Assembly: GCA_937901905.1 (NCBI GenBank)
Contig: CALDIF010000076.1
Location: forward strand, 1 to 50,295
Source of the DNA: an uncultured Porphyromonadaceae bacterium
GTDB lineage: Bacteria > Bacteroidota > Bacteroidia > Bacteroidales > Muribaculaceae
DNA: 50,295 nt
Reading direction: 5' to 3'
Below, one piece after another: positions 8,150 to 16,305 of this stretch. Position 1 is the first letter of the stretch. Every line of letters begins with the position of its first letter. Position numbers and translations under genes: made by a program. Below the pieces are notes generated by a model. That model ran no database searches and was not told the DNA's origin. It saw nothing but the letters and a program-made list of their open reading frames with translations.

Positions 8150-9403
8150 ATGAAAGCATTAATGTTTGGCTGGGAATTTCCACCCCACAGTTTGGGTGGC
8201 TTGGGAACTGCCAGTTACGGACTGACACGCGGCATGGCTGATTGCGGTGACATTGACATCACGATGGTGATACCCAAGGCGCGCGGTGACGAAGAAAAAG
8301 GCTTCGCCCGCATCATGGGAGCCAACACGGTGCCGGTGGCATGGCGTGATGTCAACCGCGACTATGTGGAAGGTCGCATCGGCGCGCTGCTTGATCCTGA
8401 CTTGTACTATCGTTTTCGCGATCACATCTACAACGACTTCAGTTACATGGGTACCAACGACCTCGGTTGCATCGAGTTTTCGGGGCGTTATCCCGAGAAT
8501 TTGGTCGAGGAGATTAACAACTTCTCGATAGTGGCCGGTGTTGTGGCTCGCACGCTTGACTTCGACGTGATACACAGCCATGACTGGGTAGCCTATCCTG
8601 CCGGCATACATGCCAAGCAGGTGAGTGGGAAACCGCTCGTGATACACGTGCACGCCACCGACTTTGACCGCTCGCGCGGTAATGTTAACCCCACGGTGTT
8701 CGGCATCGAGAAAGACGGCATGAACAATGCCGACCACATTATCACGGTGAGTAACCTCACTCGCCGCACGGTGATTGAAAAATACGGCATTGACCCGAAC
8801 AAGGTGACAACCGTCCATAACGCAGTGGAGCCATTGAGTACCGAGTTGCTGGGTGTTGAAGTTCCACCCAAGCACGACAAAGTGGTCACGTTCCTCGGTC
8901 GTATCACCATGCAGAAAGGTCCCGAATACTTTGTCGAAGCGGCAGCACAGGTGTTGCGCAAGGTGCACAACGTACAGTTTGTAATGGCCGGCGGAGGCGA
9001 CATGATGGAGAAGATGATACGCCTCGCCGCCCGTCGTGGCATTGCCGATCGTTTTCACTTTGCCGGCTTCTTGCGAGGCAAACAGGTGTACGAGATGTAC
9101 AAGTTCAGCGATGTGTTCATCATGCCGAGTGTGAGCGAGCCTTTCGGCATCGCGCCACTCGAAGCGATGCAGATAGGCACGCCGTCGATTATCAGCAAGC
9201 AGAGTGGCTGTGCCGAAATTCTTGACAACGTCATCAAGGTGGACTACTGGGACATCGACGCGATGGCTAACGCGATATATTCAATACTAACCTACCCCGC
9301 CATGTACAACCAATTGCGCGATCAGGGGCTTGAGGAAGTCGACGGCATTCGTTGGTCGAAAGCCGGCGCCAAAGTGATTGACATCTATCGCCGCTACATT
9401 TAA
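8150..9403 (+). CDS. Glycosyltransferase family 4, glycogen-synthase-related
   Basis: The 417-residue protein has a GT-B fold. The N-terminal donor-loop region reads FGWEFPPHSLGGLGT (6-20), there is a central HSHDW, and the C-terminal domain has EPFGIAPLEAM, the E-x7-E motif of GT4 retaining transferases. The family can use UDP- or ADP-glucose. Its place between a debranching enzyme and a GH57 enzyme points to alpha-glucan (glycogen) elongation. A glycogen synthase role is inferred from context, not proven by sequence. It starts 92 bases after the debranching gene with no terminator between, so co-transcription is likely. Confidence 0.88.
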   Translation: MKALMFGWEFPPHSLGGLGTASYGLTRGMADCGDIDITMVIPKARGDEEKGFARIMGANTVPVAWRDVNRDYVEGRIGALLDPDLYYRFRDHIYNDFSYMGTNDLGCIEFSGRYPENLVEEINNFSIVAGVVARTLDFDVIHSHDWVAYPAGIHAKQVSGKPLVIHVHATDFDRSRGNVNPTVFGIEKDGMNNADHIITVSNLTRRTVIEKYGIDPNKVTTVHNAVEPLSTELLGVEVPPKHDKVVTFLGRITMQKGPEYFVEAAAQVLRKVHNVQFVMAGGGDMMEKMIRLAARRGIADRFHFAGFLRGKQVYEMYKFSDVFIMPSVSEPFGIAPLEAMQIGTPSIISKQSGCAEILDNVIKVDYWDIDAMANAIYSILTYPAMYNQLRDQGLEEVDGIRWSKAGAKVIDIYRRYI

Positions 9404-9439
9404 TTCACGATTGTTGATTAACGAAATAACACAAAAACA

Positions 9440-10924
9440 ATGAAAGCAATTTGTTTCTATTTCCAAATACATCAGCCGTTCCGCCTGAAGACCTATCGCT
9501 TCTTTGACATCGGTAACGACCACTATTACTACGACGACTTCGCCAACGATGAGATCATCACACGAATAGCGCGACGCAGTTATATACCCGCTTGCGAAAT
9601 GCTGCTCGAGATGATCAAGAACACCGGTGGCAAGTTCAAGGTTGCCCTGTCTGTCAGTGGCACCGCCCTTGATCAGTTGGAACAATATGTACCCGAGTGT
9701 GTCGATTTGCTCAAGGAACTTGCGGCAACAGGCAGCGTGGAGTTCCTCAGCGAGACTTATGCCCACTCGCTTGCCTCCCTCATGGATCCGGGAGACTTCG
9801 AGTACCAGGTGAAGTTCCACGACGAACTCATCGAGCGTCACTTCGGTCAAAAACCCACCGTGTTCCGCAACACCGAGTTAATCTACAACGACGAGATTGC
9901 CGCAATGGTGAAAGCAATGGGCTTCAAGGCCGTCATCACCGACGGTGCCAAGCACATCCTCGGTTGGAAGTCGCCCAACTATGTTTACAGTGCAGCCGGA
10001 GCGCCCAAGCTCAAAGTCTTGCTCAAGAACGACCGCATGAGCGATGACATCGCATTCCGCTTCAGCAACTATGATTGGGAATCATATCCGCTCACAGCCG
10101 ACAAGTATATTGACTGGATTGCCGCTTTACCGCGCGAGGAACAAGTGGTGAACCTGTTCATGAACCTTGAGACATTAGGCGAGATGCAACCTCGCGAGAG
10201 TGGCATTTTCGAGTTCATGAAAGCACTGCCCCAGTTCGCAGCCGAGCGCGACATAGTCTTTTGGACACCGAGCGAGGTGGTCACCAAACTCAAGCCGGTC
10301 GATGTCCTCAGTGTGACCCACCCGATTTCGTGGGCCGACGAGGCTCGCGACACGAGCGCATGGTTGGGCAACTTGTTGCAACAGGAAGCCGTCAACAAGT
10401 TGTACTCGATTACCGAACGCGTGCGCCTGTGCGGTGACAAGCGACTGTTACAAGATTGGAACTACTTGCAGACGAGCGACCACTTCTTCTACATGAGTAC
10501 CAAACATAGTAGCGACGGCTCGGTGCATGCTCACTTCTCGCCGTACGACTCACCCTACACCGCGTTCACCAACTACATGAACGTGTTGTCCGACTTCATG
10601 GCACGCGTCGAGGCTCAATACCCTGCCGAGATTGAGAACGAAGAGTTAAACGCTCTGCTGCTCACCATCCGCAACCAAGAGCACGAGATCGAGTTACTCA
10701 AACGCGAGATCGAGATGATGCGAAATAACATTGTTAAGGCACAAACAGGTGACTTCGTACCTGATGAGCAGCCTGCAGAGTCCGCAGCCGAGGTTGCGAA
10801 ACCTGCCGCCAAGCGAGTTCGGGCAAAGAAAGCCGAGCCTGAAACAGGCACCAAAGCCGTTGCGCCAAAAAAGGCACCGACGAAGAAGACCTCTACCAAG
10901 AAAGGCGAACCTAAAAAGAAATAA
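9440..10924 (+). CDS. GH57 alpha-glucan enzyme with a lysine-rich tail
   Basis: The 494-residue protein is a GH57 enzyme (alpha-amylase, 4-alpha-glucanotransferase or branching type). Motifs in order are HQPFR (11-15), an EFLSETYAH segment (101-109), the nucleophile glutamate in TELIYND (Glu146) and the acid/base aspartate in NYDWES (Asp212). After the catalytic part a short coiled-coil stretch (about 398-430) leads into a tail from about 448 made of Lys, Ala, Pro and Thr, much like the histone-H1-like tails of some bacterial proteins. Such a tail is not needed for catalysis and might bind an acidic polymer or partner. It is third in the glycogen cluster, 36 bases after the GT4 gene, and a terminator follows. 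Confidence 0.88.
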   Translation: MKAICFYFQIHQPFRLKTYRFFDIGNDHYYYDDFANDEIITRIARRSYIPACEMLLEMIKNTGGKFKVALSVSGTALDQLEQYVPECVDLLKELAATGSVEFLSETYAHSLASLMDPGDFEYQVKFHDELIERHFGQKPTVFRNTELIYNDEIAAMVKAMGFKAVITDGAKHILGWKSPNYVYSAAGAPKLKVLLKNDRMSDDIAFRFSNYDWESYPLTADKYIDWIAALPREEQVVNLFMNLETLGEMQPRESGIFEFMKALPQFAAERDIVFWTPSEVVTKLKPVDVLSVTHPISWADEARDTSAWLGNLLQQEAVNKLYSITERVRLCGDKRLLQDWNYLQTSDHFFYMSTKHSSDGSVHAHFSPYDSPYTAFTNYMNVLSDFMARVEAQYPAEIENEELNALLLTIRNQEHEIELLKREIEMMRNNIVKAQTGDFVPDEQPAESAAEVAKPAAKRVRAKKAEPETGTKAVAPKKAPTKKTSTKKGEPKKK

Positions 10925-10972
10925 TTTAGCAGATGAATTGATTTCTTATAGGTAACTGATAACTTGATTACA

Positions 10973-11005
10973 GGGGGTCGCGGTGCAAGCCACGACCCCT
11001 TTTTT
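10973..11005 (+). terminator. Terminator of the glycogen cluster
   Basis: GGGGTCGCGG (10974-10983) and CCACGACCCC (10990-10999) form a stem with one mismatch around a 6-base loop, followed by six T. It is a standard intrinsic terminator. Confidence 0.9.
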
Positions 11006-11036
11006 AAACACACAACGGCACAAATCATTAACATGT

Positions 11037-11052
11037 TGGCACAATTTTTGCA
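11037..11052 (+). promoter_or_regulatory. Sigma-54-type promoter
   Basis: TGGCACAATTTTTGCA matches the RpoN consensus TGGCAC-R-NNNN-TTGCW at every defined base, with GG and GC exactly 10 bases apart. The predicted start of transcription is near 11063, about 41 bases before the ATG of the polyglutamine protein. No ordinary TAnnTTTG box is seen at a fitting place. Whether RpoN uses it is inference. Confidence 0.6.
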
Positions 11053-11103
11053 TAACTGTTTGTACAATATCATTTTAATCATTCACCCTTACCTTCCACC
11101 ATT

Positions 11104-11610
11104 ATGAAACATTCAAATTCTCTCAAATTTTCGGTCGTCGCATTACTCTCGCTACTCATTGCTATTCCCACCGATGCGTTAACATTTAAAATGCCCGAAA
11201 TGCCCAAAATTCCCCGTTTCACTACCCGTGTTCGCAAACTCGTTCGCAACGGCTTGGAAGAAGCGGCTGCAATATATATACAACAACAGCAACAACAGCA
11301 ACAACAGCGACAACAGCAAGATGCTCGCCGTGTATATAATCTGATACACACCAACCGACACACTCAACTTATCGCTCAACAAAACATGATGCGAACCCAC
11401 GTCTCGAAGACATCATCTCCCTCGATAACATTACATTCACCATTTAGGGGAGTGATCGTGACAGAACGAGGTAAGCAAGACCTCATATTGGAGAGAGGGA
11501 CACACTATCTTCACACTTATCAAACCCTCGGCACATTGAATATCAATCCCCGGGAGATAATAACGACTACCACAATACCCGACATCAGCCCTCAAGGCTT
11601 AACGCAATAG
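11104..11610 (+). CDS. Exported protein with a polyglutamine tract, unknown function
   Basis: The 168-residue product begins with a signal peptide (about 1-26, ending near TDA). Next comes a short basic segment (KMPEMPKIPRF...RKLVRNGLEEAAA), then a tract of nine glutamines, one arginine and three glutamines (about 60-72), and a Thr/Ser-rich end. I recognise no known domain. The DNA behind the tract is a 9-base tandem repeat (CAACAACAG), able to gain or lose units without breaking the frame. The next gene follows after 4 bases, so the two are surely co-transcribed, probably from the sigma-54-like promoter upstream. Confidence 0.75.
   Translation: MKHSNSLKFSVVALLSLLIAIPTDALTFKMPEMPKIPRFTTRVRKLVRNGLEEAAAIYIQQQQQQQQQRQQQDARRVYNLIHTNRHTQLIAQQNMMRTHVSKTSSPSITLHSPFRGVIVTERGKQDLILERGTHYLHTYQTLGTLNINPREIITTTTIPDISPQGLTQ
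11281..11319 (+). repeat. CAACAACAG minisatellite
   Basis: Three exact 9-base units and one with a single change (CGA for CAA), followed by CAA, encode the polyglutamine tract. Slippage would change protein length by three residues at a time. Confidence 0.9.
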
Positions 11611-11614
11611 AGTC

Positions 11615-12235
11615 ATGAATATAATAAAATTGATTTTAAAAACGGCTTTTGTTGTTATCATCGTCGGTAGCATGCTTTATTGGGCGCAAATCTATCCCAT
11701 AGTCCCTATTTTCGGTGCCGGAGTCATCATCCTCGGCGGTATGTGGTTGGCATCAAAGGTTGAATACTTCCGCGATTGGGACGGGCCTGTAATATTAAGT
11801 GGAACTGTCGTCTATTTTGCCGCTATCTTTTTACCTCTCACACCACTGCGCATTGTGCATCACGACAACTCGGTGAGTGTTCTTACTCAACTCTATCCCT
11901 TGGGCAAAGTTCTTGCCCGAGGCTCGTCGATCGACACCCTGCATAACATGGCGAGCAACTATTATCGTGACGAAAATATCAAGATTAATCACAGGGATTT
12001 GTACCTCGTGCACGGTGACACCACCGACTATTTGTTCAACGACTTGAATTTGATAGTTACCGGACACGACATGACCTTCAATATGCGCGACCTCGGGCAT
12101 GGCATGCTCCACACGTGCCGCTATATCGATAACGAGGGCAAAGACCGTGAAGTCGACTTGGACGGTCACAACGTCAATGATGCCAAATACAGCCCCAAAG
12201 TGACCGACATCGAAATGTACTATAACTCCTACTGA
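11615..12235 (+). CDS. Membrane protein of unknown function
   Basis: The 206-residue product has two or three membrane segments in the first 80 residues (about 6-23, 28-46 and 57-76). A soluble C-terminal domain rich in Asp, His and Asn follows (DENIKINHRDLYLVHGDTTDYLF and similar stretches). I do not recognise the family. It begins 4 bases after the polyglutamine gene, and the pair probably works together at the envelope. A 13-bp inverted repeat lies downstream. Confidence 0.7.
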   Translation: MNIIKLILKTAFVVIIVGSMLYWAQIYPIVPIFGAGVIILGGMWLASKVEYFRDWDGPVILSGTVVYFAAIFLPLTPLRIVHHDNSVSVLTQLYPLGKVLARGSSIDTLHNMASNYYRDENIKINHRDLYLVHGDTTDYLFNDLNLIVTGHDMTFNMRDLGHGMLHTCRYIDNEGKDREVDLDGHNVNDAKYSPKVTDIEMYYNSY

Positions 12236-12308
12236 CAACCCTGTGTGTGTTACATCACAAGCGACTCGTGCTCCAAACAATGCTGACACAGTCGAGTCGA
12301 TTATCCGC

Positions 12309-12361
12309 AATTTCCGGTTTCGAAAAGTGCGATTTATACCCGCTTATTGAAACCGGAAATT
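12309..12361. repeat. 13-bp perfect inverted repeat upstream of the sirtuin
   Basis: AATTTCCGGTTTC (12309-12321) is exactly repeated in inverted form as GAAACCGGAAATT (12349-12361), 27 bases apart. The right arm reaches the -33 region of the sirtuin promoter. It could be a terminator of the upstream pair or an operator; there is no clear T-run. Confidence 0.7.
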
Positions 12362-12390
12362 GTAATATTAGGGAAATGTTATTAAATTTG
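12359..12390 (+). promoter_or_regulatory. Promoter of the sirtuin gene
   Basis: TAAATTTG (12383-12390) matches the -7 consensus. The -33 position, 20 bases before it, reads ATTG in place of TTTG. The predicted start of transcription is near 12396, which leaves only the ATG at 12412 as a usable start codon. Confidence 0.6.
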
Positions 12391-12411
12391 CATTATCAAC
12401 CGCATGATGAC

Positions 12412-13119
12412 ATGAATGAGAAAAAACATATAGTAGTACTCACCGGCGCCGGAATATCGGCCGAGAGTGGCGTAGTTACTTTTCGCGACATCGGAGGATT
12501 GTGGCACATCTACAACCCGATGGAGTTGGCGAGCATAAACGGTTTTCGCCGCAATCGTGAGGCAGCACTCGATTTTTATAACAAACGACGTGCACAACTT
12601 GCAACAGTCGAGCCTAACCATGCTCACAAGGTGTTGGCGGCACTGGAAAACGATTATCGCGTGAGCATCATCACTCAGAATGTCGATGACTTACACGAGC
12701 GCGCGGGCTCGACCGACGTTCTGCACCTCCACGGCGAGTTGAGCAAGGTGACCGGTATGAACAACCCTAACGACCGGCGTTGCATCACAACAAAACCACT
12801 CAACGAACCTATCGTCATAGGAGATAAAGCCGCCGACGGGTCACAAATGCGTCCCTTTGTCGTGATGTTCGGCGAACCTGTACCCAACATCACACGAGCA
12901 CATAACATCGTTGAACAAGCCGATGTTTTTGTCGTTATCGGTACATCTCTCACGGTATATCCGGCAGCCGACTTGATTAATGCAGTACCGTACAATACAC
13001 CGTGCTTCATAATCGACCCCAACGAGATAGATGCCGCCACCGATTTGGGATTTACACCTTTCAAAGATACCGCTTGCCGTGGTATAGACCGCTTTGTCGA
13101 ACTGTTAAATGAACTTTGA
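12412..13119 (+). CDS. Sir2-family NAD-dependent protein deacylase
   Basis: The 235-residue enzyme removes acyl groups from lysine with NAD as co-substrate. Motifs: GAGISAESG (12-20), the NAD and ribose-binding TQNVDDLHERAG (88-99) and the catalytic histidine in LHLHGEL (His107). Tyr56 and Arg59 form the YxxR pair of class III sirtuins (CobB/SIRT5 type), which bind succinyl or malonyl lysine. The four cysteines of the usual zinc ribbon are missing: only one cysteine (Cys124) lies in that region. The frame extends upstream to 12247, but the promoter at 12359-12390 and the typical N-terminus support the start at 12412. Confidence 0.9.
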   Translation: MNEKKHIVVLTGAGISAESGVVTFRDIGGLWHIYNPMELASINGFRRNREAALDFYNKRRAQLATVEPNHAHKVLAALENDYRVSIITQNVDDLHERAGSTDVLHLHGELSKVTGMNNPNDRRCITTKPLNEPIVIGDKAADGSQMRPFVVMFGEPVPNITRAHNIVEQADVFVVIGTSLTVYPAADLINAVPYNTPCFIIDPNEIDAATDLGFTPFKDTACRGIDRFVELLNEL

Positions 13120-13167
13120 ACTTAACTGATATATTAATCGAGAACAAACCATCATAATGCAATAATC

Positions 13168-14490
13168 ATGGAATTTGACATAATCATTATAGGTGCCGGT
13201 CCGGGCGGATATGAGACAGCAGTAGAAGCAGCAAAACGCGGCTATAAAGTCGCGATTGTCGAACGTCGACAAGTGGGTGGCACTTGTCTTAATCGCGGTT
13301 GCATTCCCACTAAGGCTCTTTGTGCCAGTGCAGCCGCTTATGCCACAGCACGTGATGCCACTACCTTCGGCATCAACATCACCGGCGAAATTCACCCCGA
13401 CCTTGCCGGCATCATGCAACGCAAAAACGACGTGGTGCAGACCCTTAGAGACGGCGTGACATCGCTGCTTTCCCACCCCAATATCACCGTCATTCAAGGC
13501 GAGGCGCGACTTGCAGACAATAACGCTGTCGAGGTTAACGGCGAAACGCTACATGCCGATAATATTATCCTTGCCACCGGTTCAAAACCACGTTCACTAC
13601 CTATCGCCGGCAGCGAATTGGCTATCACGAGCGATGAATTGCTCGATATTGACAAATTACCGTCGAGCATGGTCATCGTCGGAGGCGGAGTGATAGGCAT
13701 GGAATTTGCCTACATTTTCTCAACCCTCGGGACATCGGTCACTGTCGTTGAATATTGCAAGGAAATATTACCGCCTTTCGATAGCGACATTGCCAAACGC
13801 CTGCGCACTACATTATCACGCCGCGGCATTAAATTTGCCGTCGGAGTCGCCGTCACGTCAATAGCACGTGACAGCGAGGGACTCGTTGTGAACTACGAAA
13901 CCAAGGGCAAGACACAACAGGTCATGGGCGACGTGGTGTTGATGGCAGTGGGGCGAGCCCCCGTGCTGCCTGCGGGCTTGGACACACTCGGCATACACAC
14001 CGAACGAGGTGCCATTGTCACCGATAACGATTATCGAACAACAGCCGATGGAGTGTGGGCGATAGGCGATGTTAATGCCCGTTGTATGTTAGCACACGCT
14101 GCCAGAGCCCAGGGCAAACATGTGCTAAATGCAATATCAGGGAACATCGACTCAACCATAGAATTCATCCCGAGTGCCGTATTCACGGTTCCCGAAGTGG
14201 CAATGGTTGGCAAAACAGAGCAAAGCCTTAAAGAAAAGGAGGTTAACTACATAGCATTAAAGTCTTTCTTTAGGGCAAACGGCAAAGCCCTTGCAATGGG
14301 AGAGCCCGATGGCTTGGTTAAAGTATTGGTTGAAGAGTCGGGCAAGATTTTGGGGTGCCACATTATGGGTGCTCACGCCGCCGACATCATTCACGAGATA
14401 ACACTCGCCATGACAAACGGCCTGACCATTGACGACATTAGACACACCATTCATACCCACCCCACTTTGAGCGAAGTCTTGGTTGGTTAG
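13168..14490 (+). CDS. lpdA: Dihydrolipoyl dehydrogenase
   Basis: This FAD flavoprotein oxidises the dihydrolipoyl group of 2-oxo-acid dehydrogenase or glycine cleavage complexes, reducing NAD. The 440-residue protein has an FAD-binding GAGPGG (9-14), the redox disulphide in GGTCLNRGC (Cys40, Cys45), the NAD-binding VGGGVIGME near 172, and the C-terminal active-site HTHPTLSE (His431 and Glu436). It has no N-terminal lipoyl domain. No E1, E2 or glycine-cleavage gene is in the window, so its partner complex is unknown. It starts 48 bases after the sirtuin, and a strong bidirectional terminator follows. Confidence 0.93.
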   Translation: MEFDIIIIGAGPGGYETAVEAAKRGYKVAIVERRQVGGTCLNRGCIPTKALCASAAAYATARDATTFGINITGEIHPDLAGIMQRKNDVVQTLRDGVTSLLSHPNITVIQGEARLADNNAVEVNGETLHADNIILATGSKPRSLPIAGSELAITSDELLDIDKLPSSMVIVGGGVIGMEFAYIFSTLGTSVTVVEYCKEILPPFDSDIAKRLRTTLSRRGIKFAVGVAVTSIARDSEGLVVNYETKGKTQQVMGDVVLMAVGRAPVLPAGLDTLGIHTERGAIVTDNDYRTTADGVWAIGDVNARCMLAHAARAQGKHVLNAISGNIDSTIEFIPSAVFTVPEVAMVGKTEQSLKEKEVNYIALKSFFRANGKALAMGEPDGLVKVLVEESGKILGCHIMGAHAADIIHEITLAMTNGLTIDDIRHTIHTHPTLSEVLVG

Positions 14491-14518
14491 GCATAGCAAC
14501 CACGATGTTGACTGAGGA

Positions 14519-14570
14519 TTAAACAAAGGTGGGGTGCGCCCGACTACGGACGCACCCCACCTTTGTTTAA
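14519..14570. terminator. Bidirectional terminator between lpdA and creD-like gene
   Basis: A perfect 20-bp stem (14519-14538 with 14551-14570) encloses a 12-base loop. The stem is GC-rich near the loop (GGGGTGCG) and has TTAAACAAA/TTTGTTTAA outer arms that supply T-runs both ways. It serves converging genes. Confidence 0.85.
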
Positions 14571-14590
14571 CAGTTTCAAACCGCGTTGGG

Positions 14591-16045
14591 TTATTTGGTG
14601 ACCGGCTTGAGGTCGAGCGAATAATACATGATGGCACCGAGAATGACAAACAAGCCCAAACTCCCTACCAACAGCGCATAAGTTTCAAGACTGAGCAAGA
14701 CGTAGATATATGTGTACATGATAGCCAACAGACCGCCAATCATGACTGCCTGTTTACGCGCCTTGAACACACCCATCAAGAACAGTGTTATCATTACGAC
14801 TGTCATGACCGCTGCAATGAGATAAGCACACCCGAATACCATGTGTTCGCTCATCGAGAGCAACAAACTGTAAAACAACACTAACGCAAGTCCGATGAGG
14901 ATATATTGAAAAATATTGACAACAATCCCTGTTTTAACCTCGGTAAACAAGGCGGCGACAAAAGTAAGCACAATAACCAAGAGAGCATACTTGATGGCGC
15001 GTTCGGTCATCAAATGCCCCGCCACAGGCACCCTCATCGACACCTGCACTTGCGACTCGGACATTTCCAAACTGTAATCGTCGGTAAACAATTGAGGATA
15101 AGGGCGATTCAGACCTATCACCTTCCATGTTGCATCAAACCCCGAGCCGTCGGTTGCAACATTACTCTCAACCGGCAATATGCTACCGTTAAAACTCGGC
15201 GTATCACAGTCACCGCCAATGCGCACCGTTGTTTCTTCTCCTATGGGCGTGAAGCAAATGTGATCCGAGCCTTTCATTTCAAGAGCAAAATTGTAAGCCA
15301 CCGAATCAATGTTGGCAAGTTGTGACAAATCAAGCGATGTATAGATTACCGACTGTGAGTATCTCTTGTATGAACTCTCATAAGTTTCGTTTTCGTTGTC
15401 AACGCTGAATTGATCAAATACCGCACTTTTCAAGAGGGGATCTGTTCCACTTGAGGCAAGAGCGTATTCCGTGCCACCGAGCGAGATCTTACCCACCGCA
15501 CTCAATCCTCGCAGGTCGGTGACACCCACTTTCACCATAGCCTCATTTAACTTGAGATTGCGTTTATCGGGATACTTATCAATAAGGGTTTTAAGATTGA
15601 ATGAGCCACTGAGTTCGGCCACGGTATTATACACCACCACATCGTAGATGCCCCGGTGACGGTGTTCGGTCATGACCGTATCATTAACATTGAGAGTTTG
15701 AGGCAGGAAATACACGTTTTTCACCTTGTTGTCCTTCACCATCGGCACCATGATAACGGGACCGGTGATGTGTTGAGGTTCGCCCCACTTGGAGGCGACT
15801 TCGGCTTGGACTGCCATTGCCGAGGCCTTACGGGTCGAATCGAGCGACGCGATTATCAGTGCAGGCAATAACAACAACAGTGACAGTATGGCTATCACTA
15901 ACGCTTTCAAGCTCAAACTCATGCCGACATTCCGGTCGGTTGTTTGACCTAAAGCCTCCTGGGATTGTTGAGGTTGCACCCCGTTGGCAACGGGCACATC
16001 GGGCATCGGATTGATGCTTTCATCGGGATTTGTTGACTGTTCCAT
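14591..16045 (-). CDS. creD: CreD-like inner membrane protein
   Basis: The product (484 residues from the ATG at 16045; a longer version starts at 16102) matches the CreD / cell-envelope integrity family. A polar N-terminus rich in Asn, Pro and Gln leads to one membrane segment (LVIAILSLLLLLPALIIA). A large periplasmic part follows (SKWGEPQHITGPVIMVPM, then HRHRGIYDVVVYN), and the C-terminus holds five or six membrane helices. In Enterobacteria CreD belongs to the CreBC regulon and affects beta-lactam and colicin tolerance; here no CreB or CreC is adjacent. The gene stands alone, facing lpdA. Confidence 0.85.
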   Translation of the reverse strand: MEQSTNPDESINPMPDVPVANGVQPQQSQEALGQTTDRNVGMSLSLKALVIAILSLLLLLPALIIASLDSTRKASAMAVQAEVASKWGEPQHITGPVIMVPMVKDNKVKNVYFLPQTLNVNDTVMTEHRHRGIYDVVVYNTVAELSGSFNLKTLIDKYPDKRNLKLNEAMVKVGVTDLRGLSAVGKISLGGTEYALASSGTDPLLKSAVFDQFSVDNENETYESSYKRYSQSVIYTSLDLSQLANIDSVAYNFALEMKGSDHICFTPIGEETTVRIGGDCDTPSFNGSILPVESNVATDGSGFDATWKVIGLNRPYPQLFTDDYSLEMSESQVQVSMRVPVAGHLMTERAIKYALLVIVLTFVAALFTEVKTGIVVNIFQYILIGLALVLFYSLLLSMSEHMVFGCAYLIAAVMTVVMITLFLMGVFKARKQAVMIGGLLAIMYTYIYVLLSLETYALLVGSLGLFVILGAIMYYSLDLKPVTK

Positions 16046-16234
16046 AATGGTTGGATATTGGTTAATATTAGAAGTCGATTGGCTTGTTAGACTGCTTGAC
16101 ACTTCAATGGTTTAACTGACAAAAATTAAAAAATGTAAACCGGGCTATTTTTCCTGTTTGTGCGTCATCAAGCGTCTTAACGCAGTTTATAGGTTGTTTT
16201 CAGACAAATAATGAAAAATATAATGCTGTTTTGT

Positions 16235-16264
16235 TTTGTAAATCAATTTTTATTTGTAACTTTG
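16235..16264 (+). promoter_or_regulatory. Promoter of the cysteine-rich lipoprotein
   Basis: TTTG (16235-16238), 18 bases, then TAACTTTG (16257-16264). The spacer is one base shorter than usual. Transcription would begin near 16270, 36 bases before the ATG. Confidence 0.7.
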
Positions 16265-16305
16265 TCAATCCTTTGTGACAATTCTAATTTAAACCTCTTG
16301 ATAAG

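Noticed and set aside
8159..9058. Long open frame (299 codons) opposite the GT4 gene
   Set aside because: It lies wholly inside a well-recognised gene, has no family motif and no promoter. It is a frame shadow caused by GC-rich codons.
11281..11319. CRISPR-like tandem repeat
   Set aside because: Nine-base units without spacers, inside a reading frame. No direct-repeat array with unique spacers was seen anywhere in the window.
12247..12411. N-terminal extension of the sirtuin from the ATG at 12247
   Set aside because: The extension crosses the inverted repeat and the promoter, and its residues do not resemble the family, so the start at 12412 is preferred.
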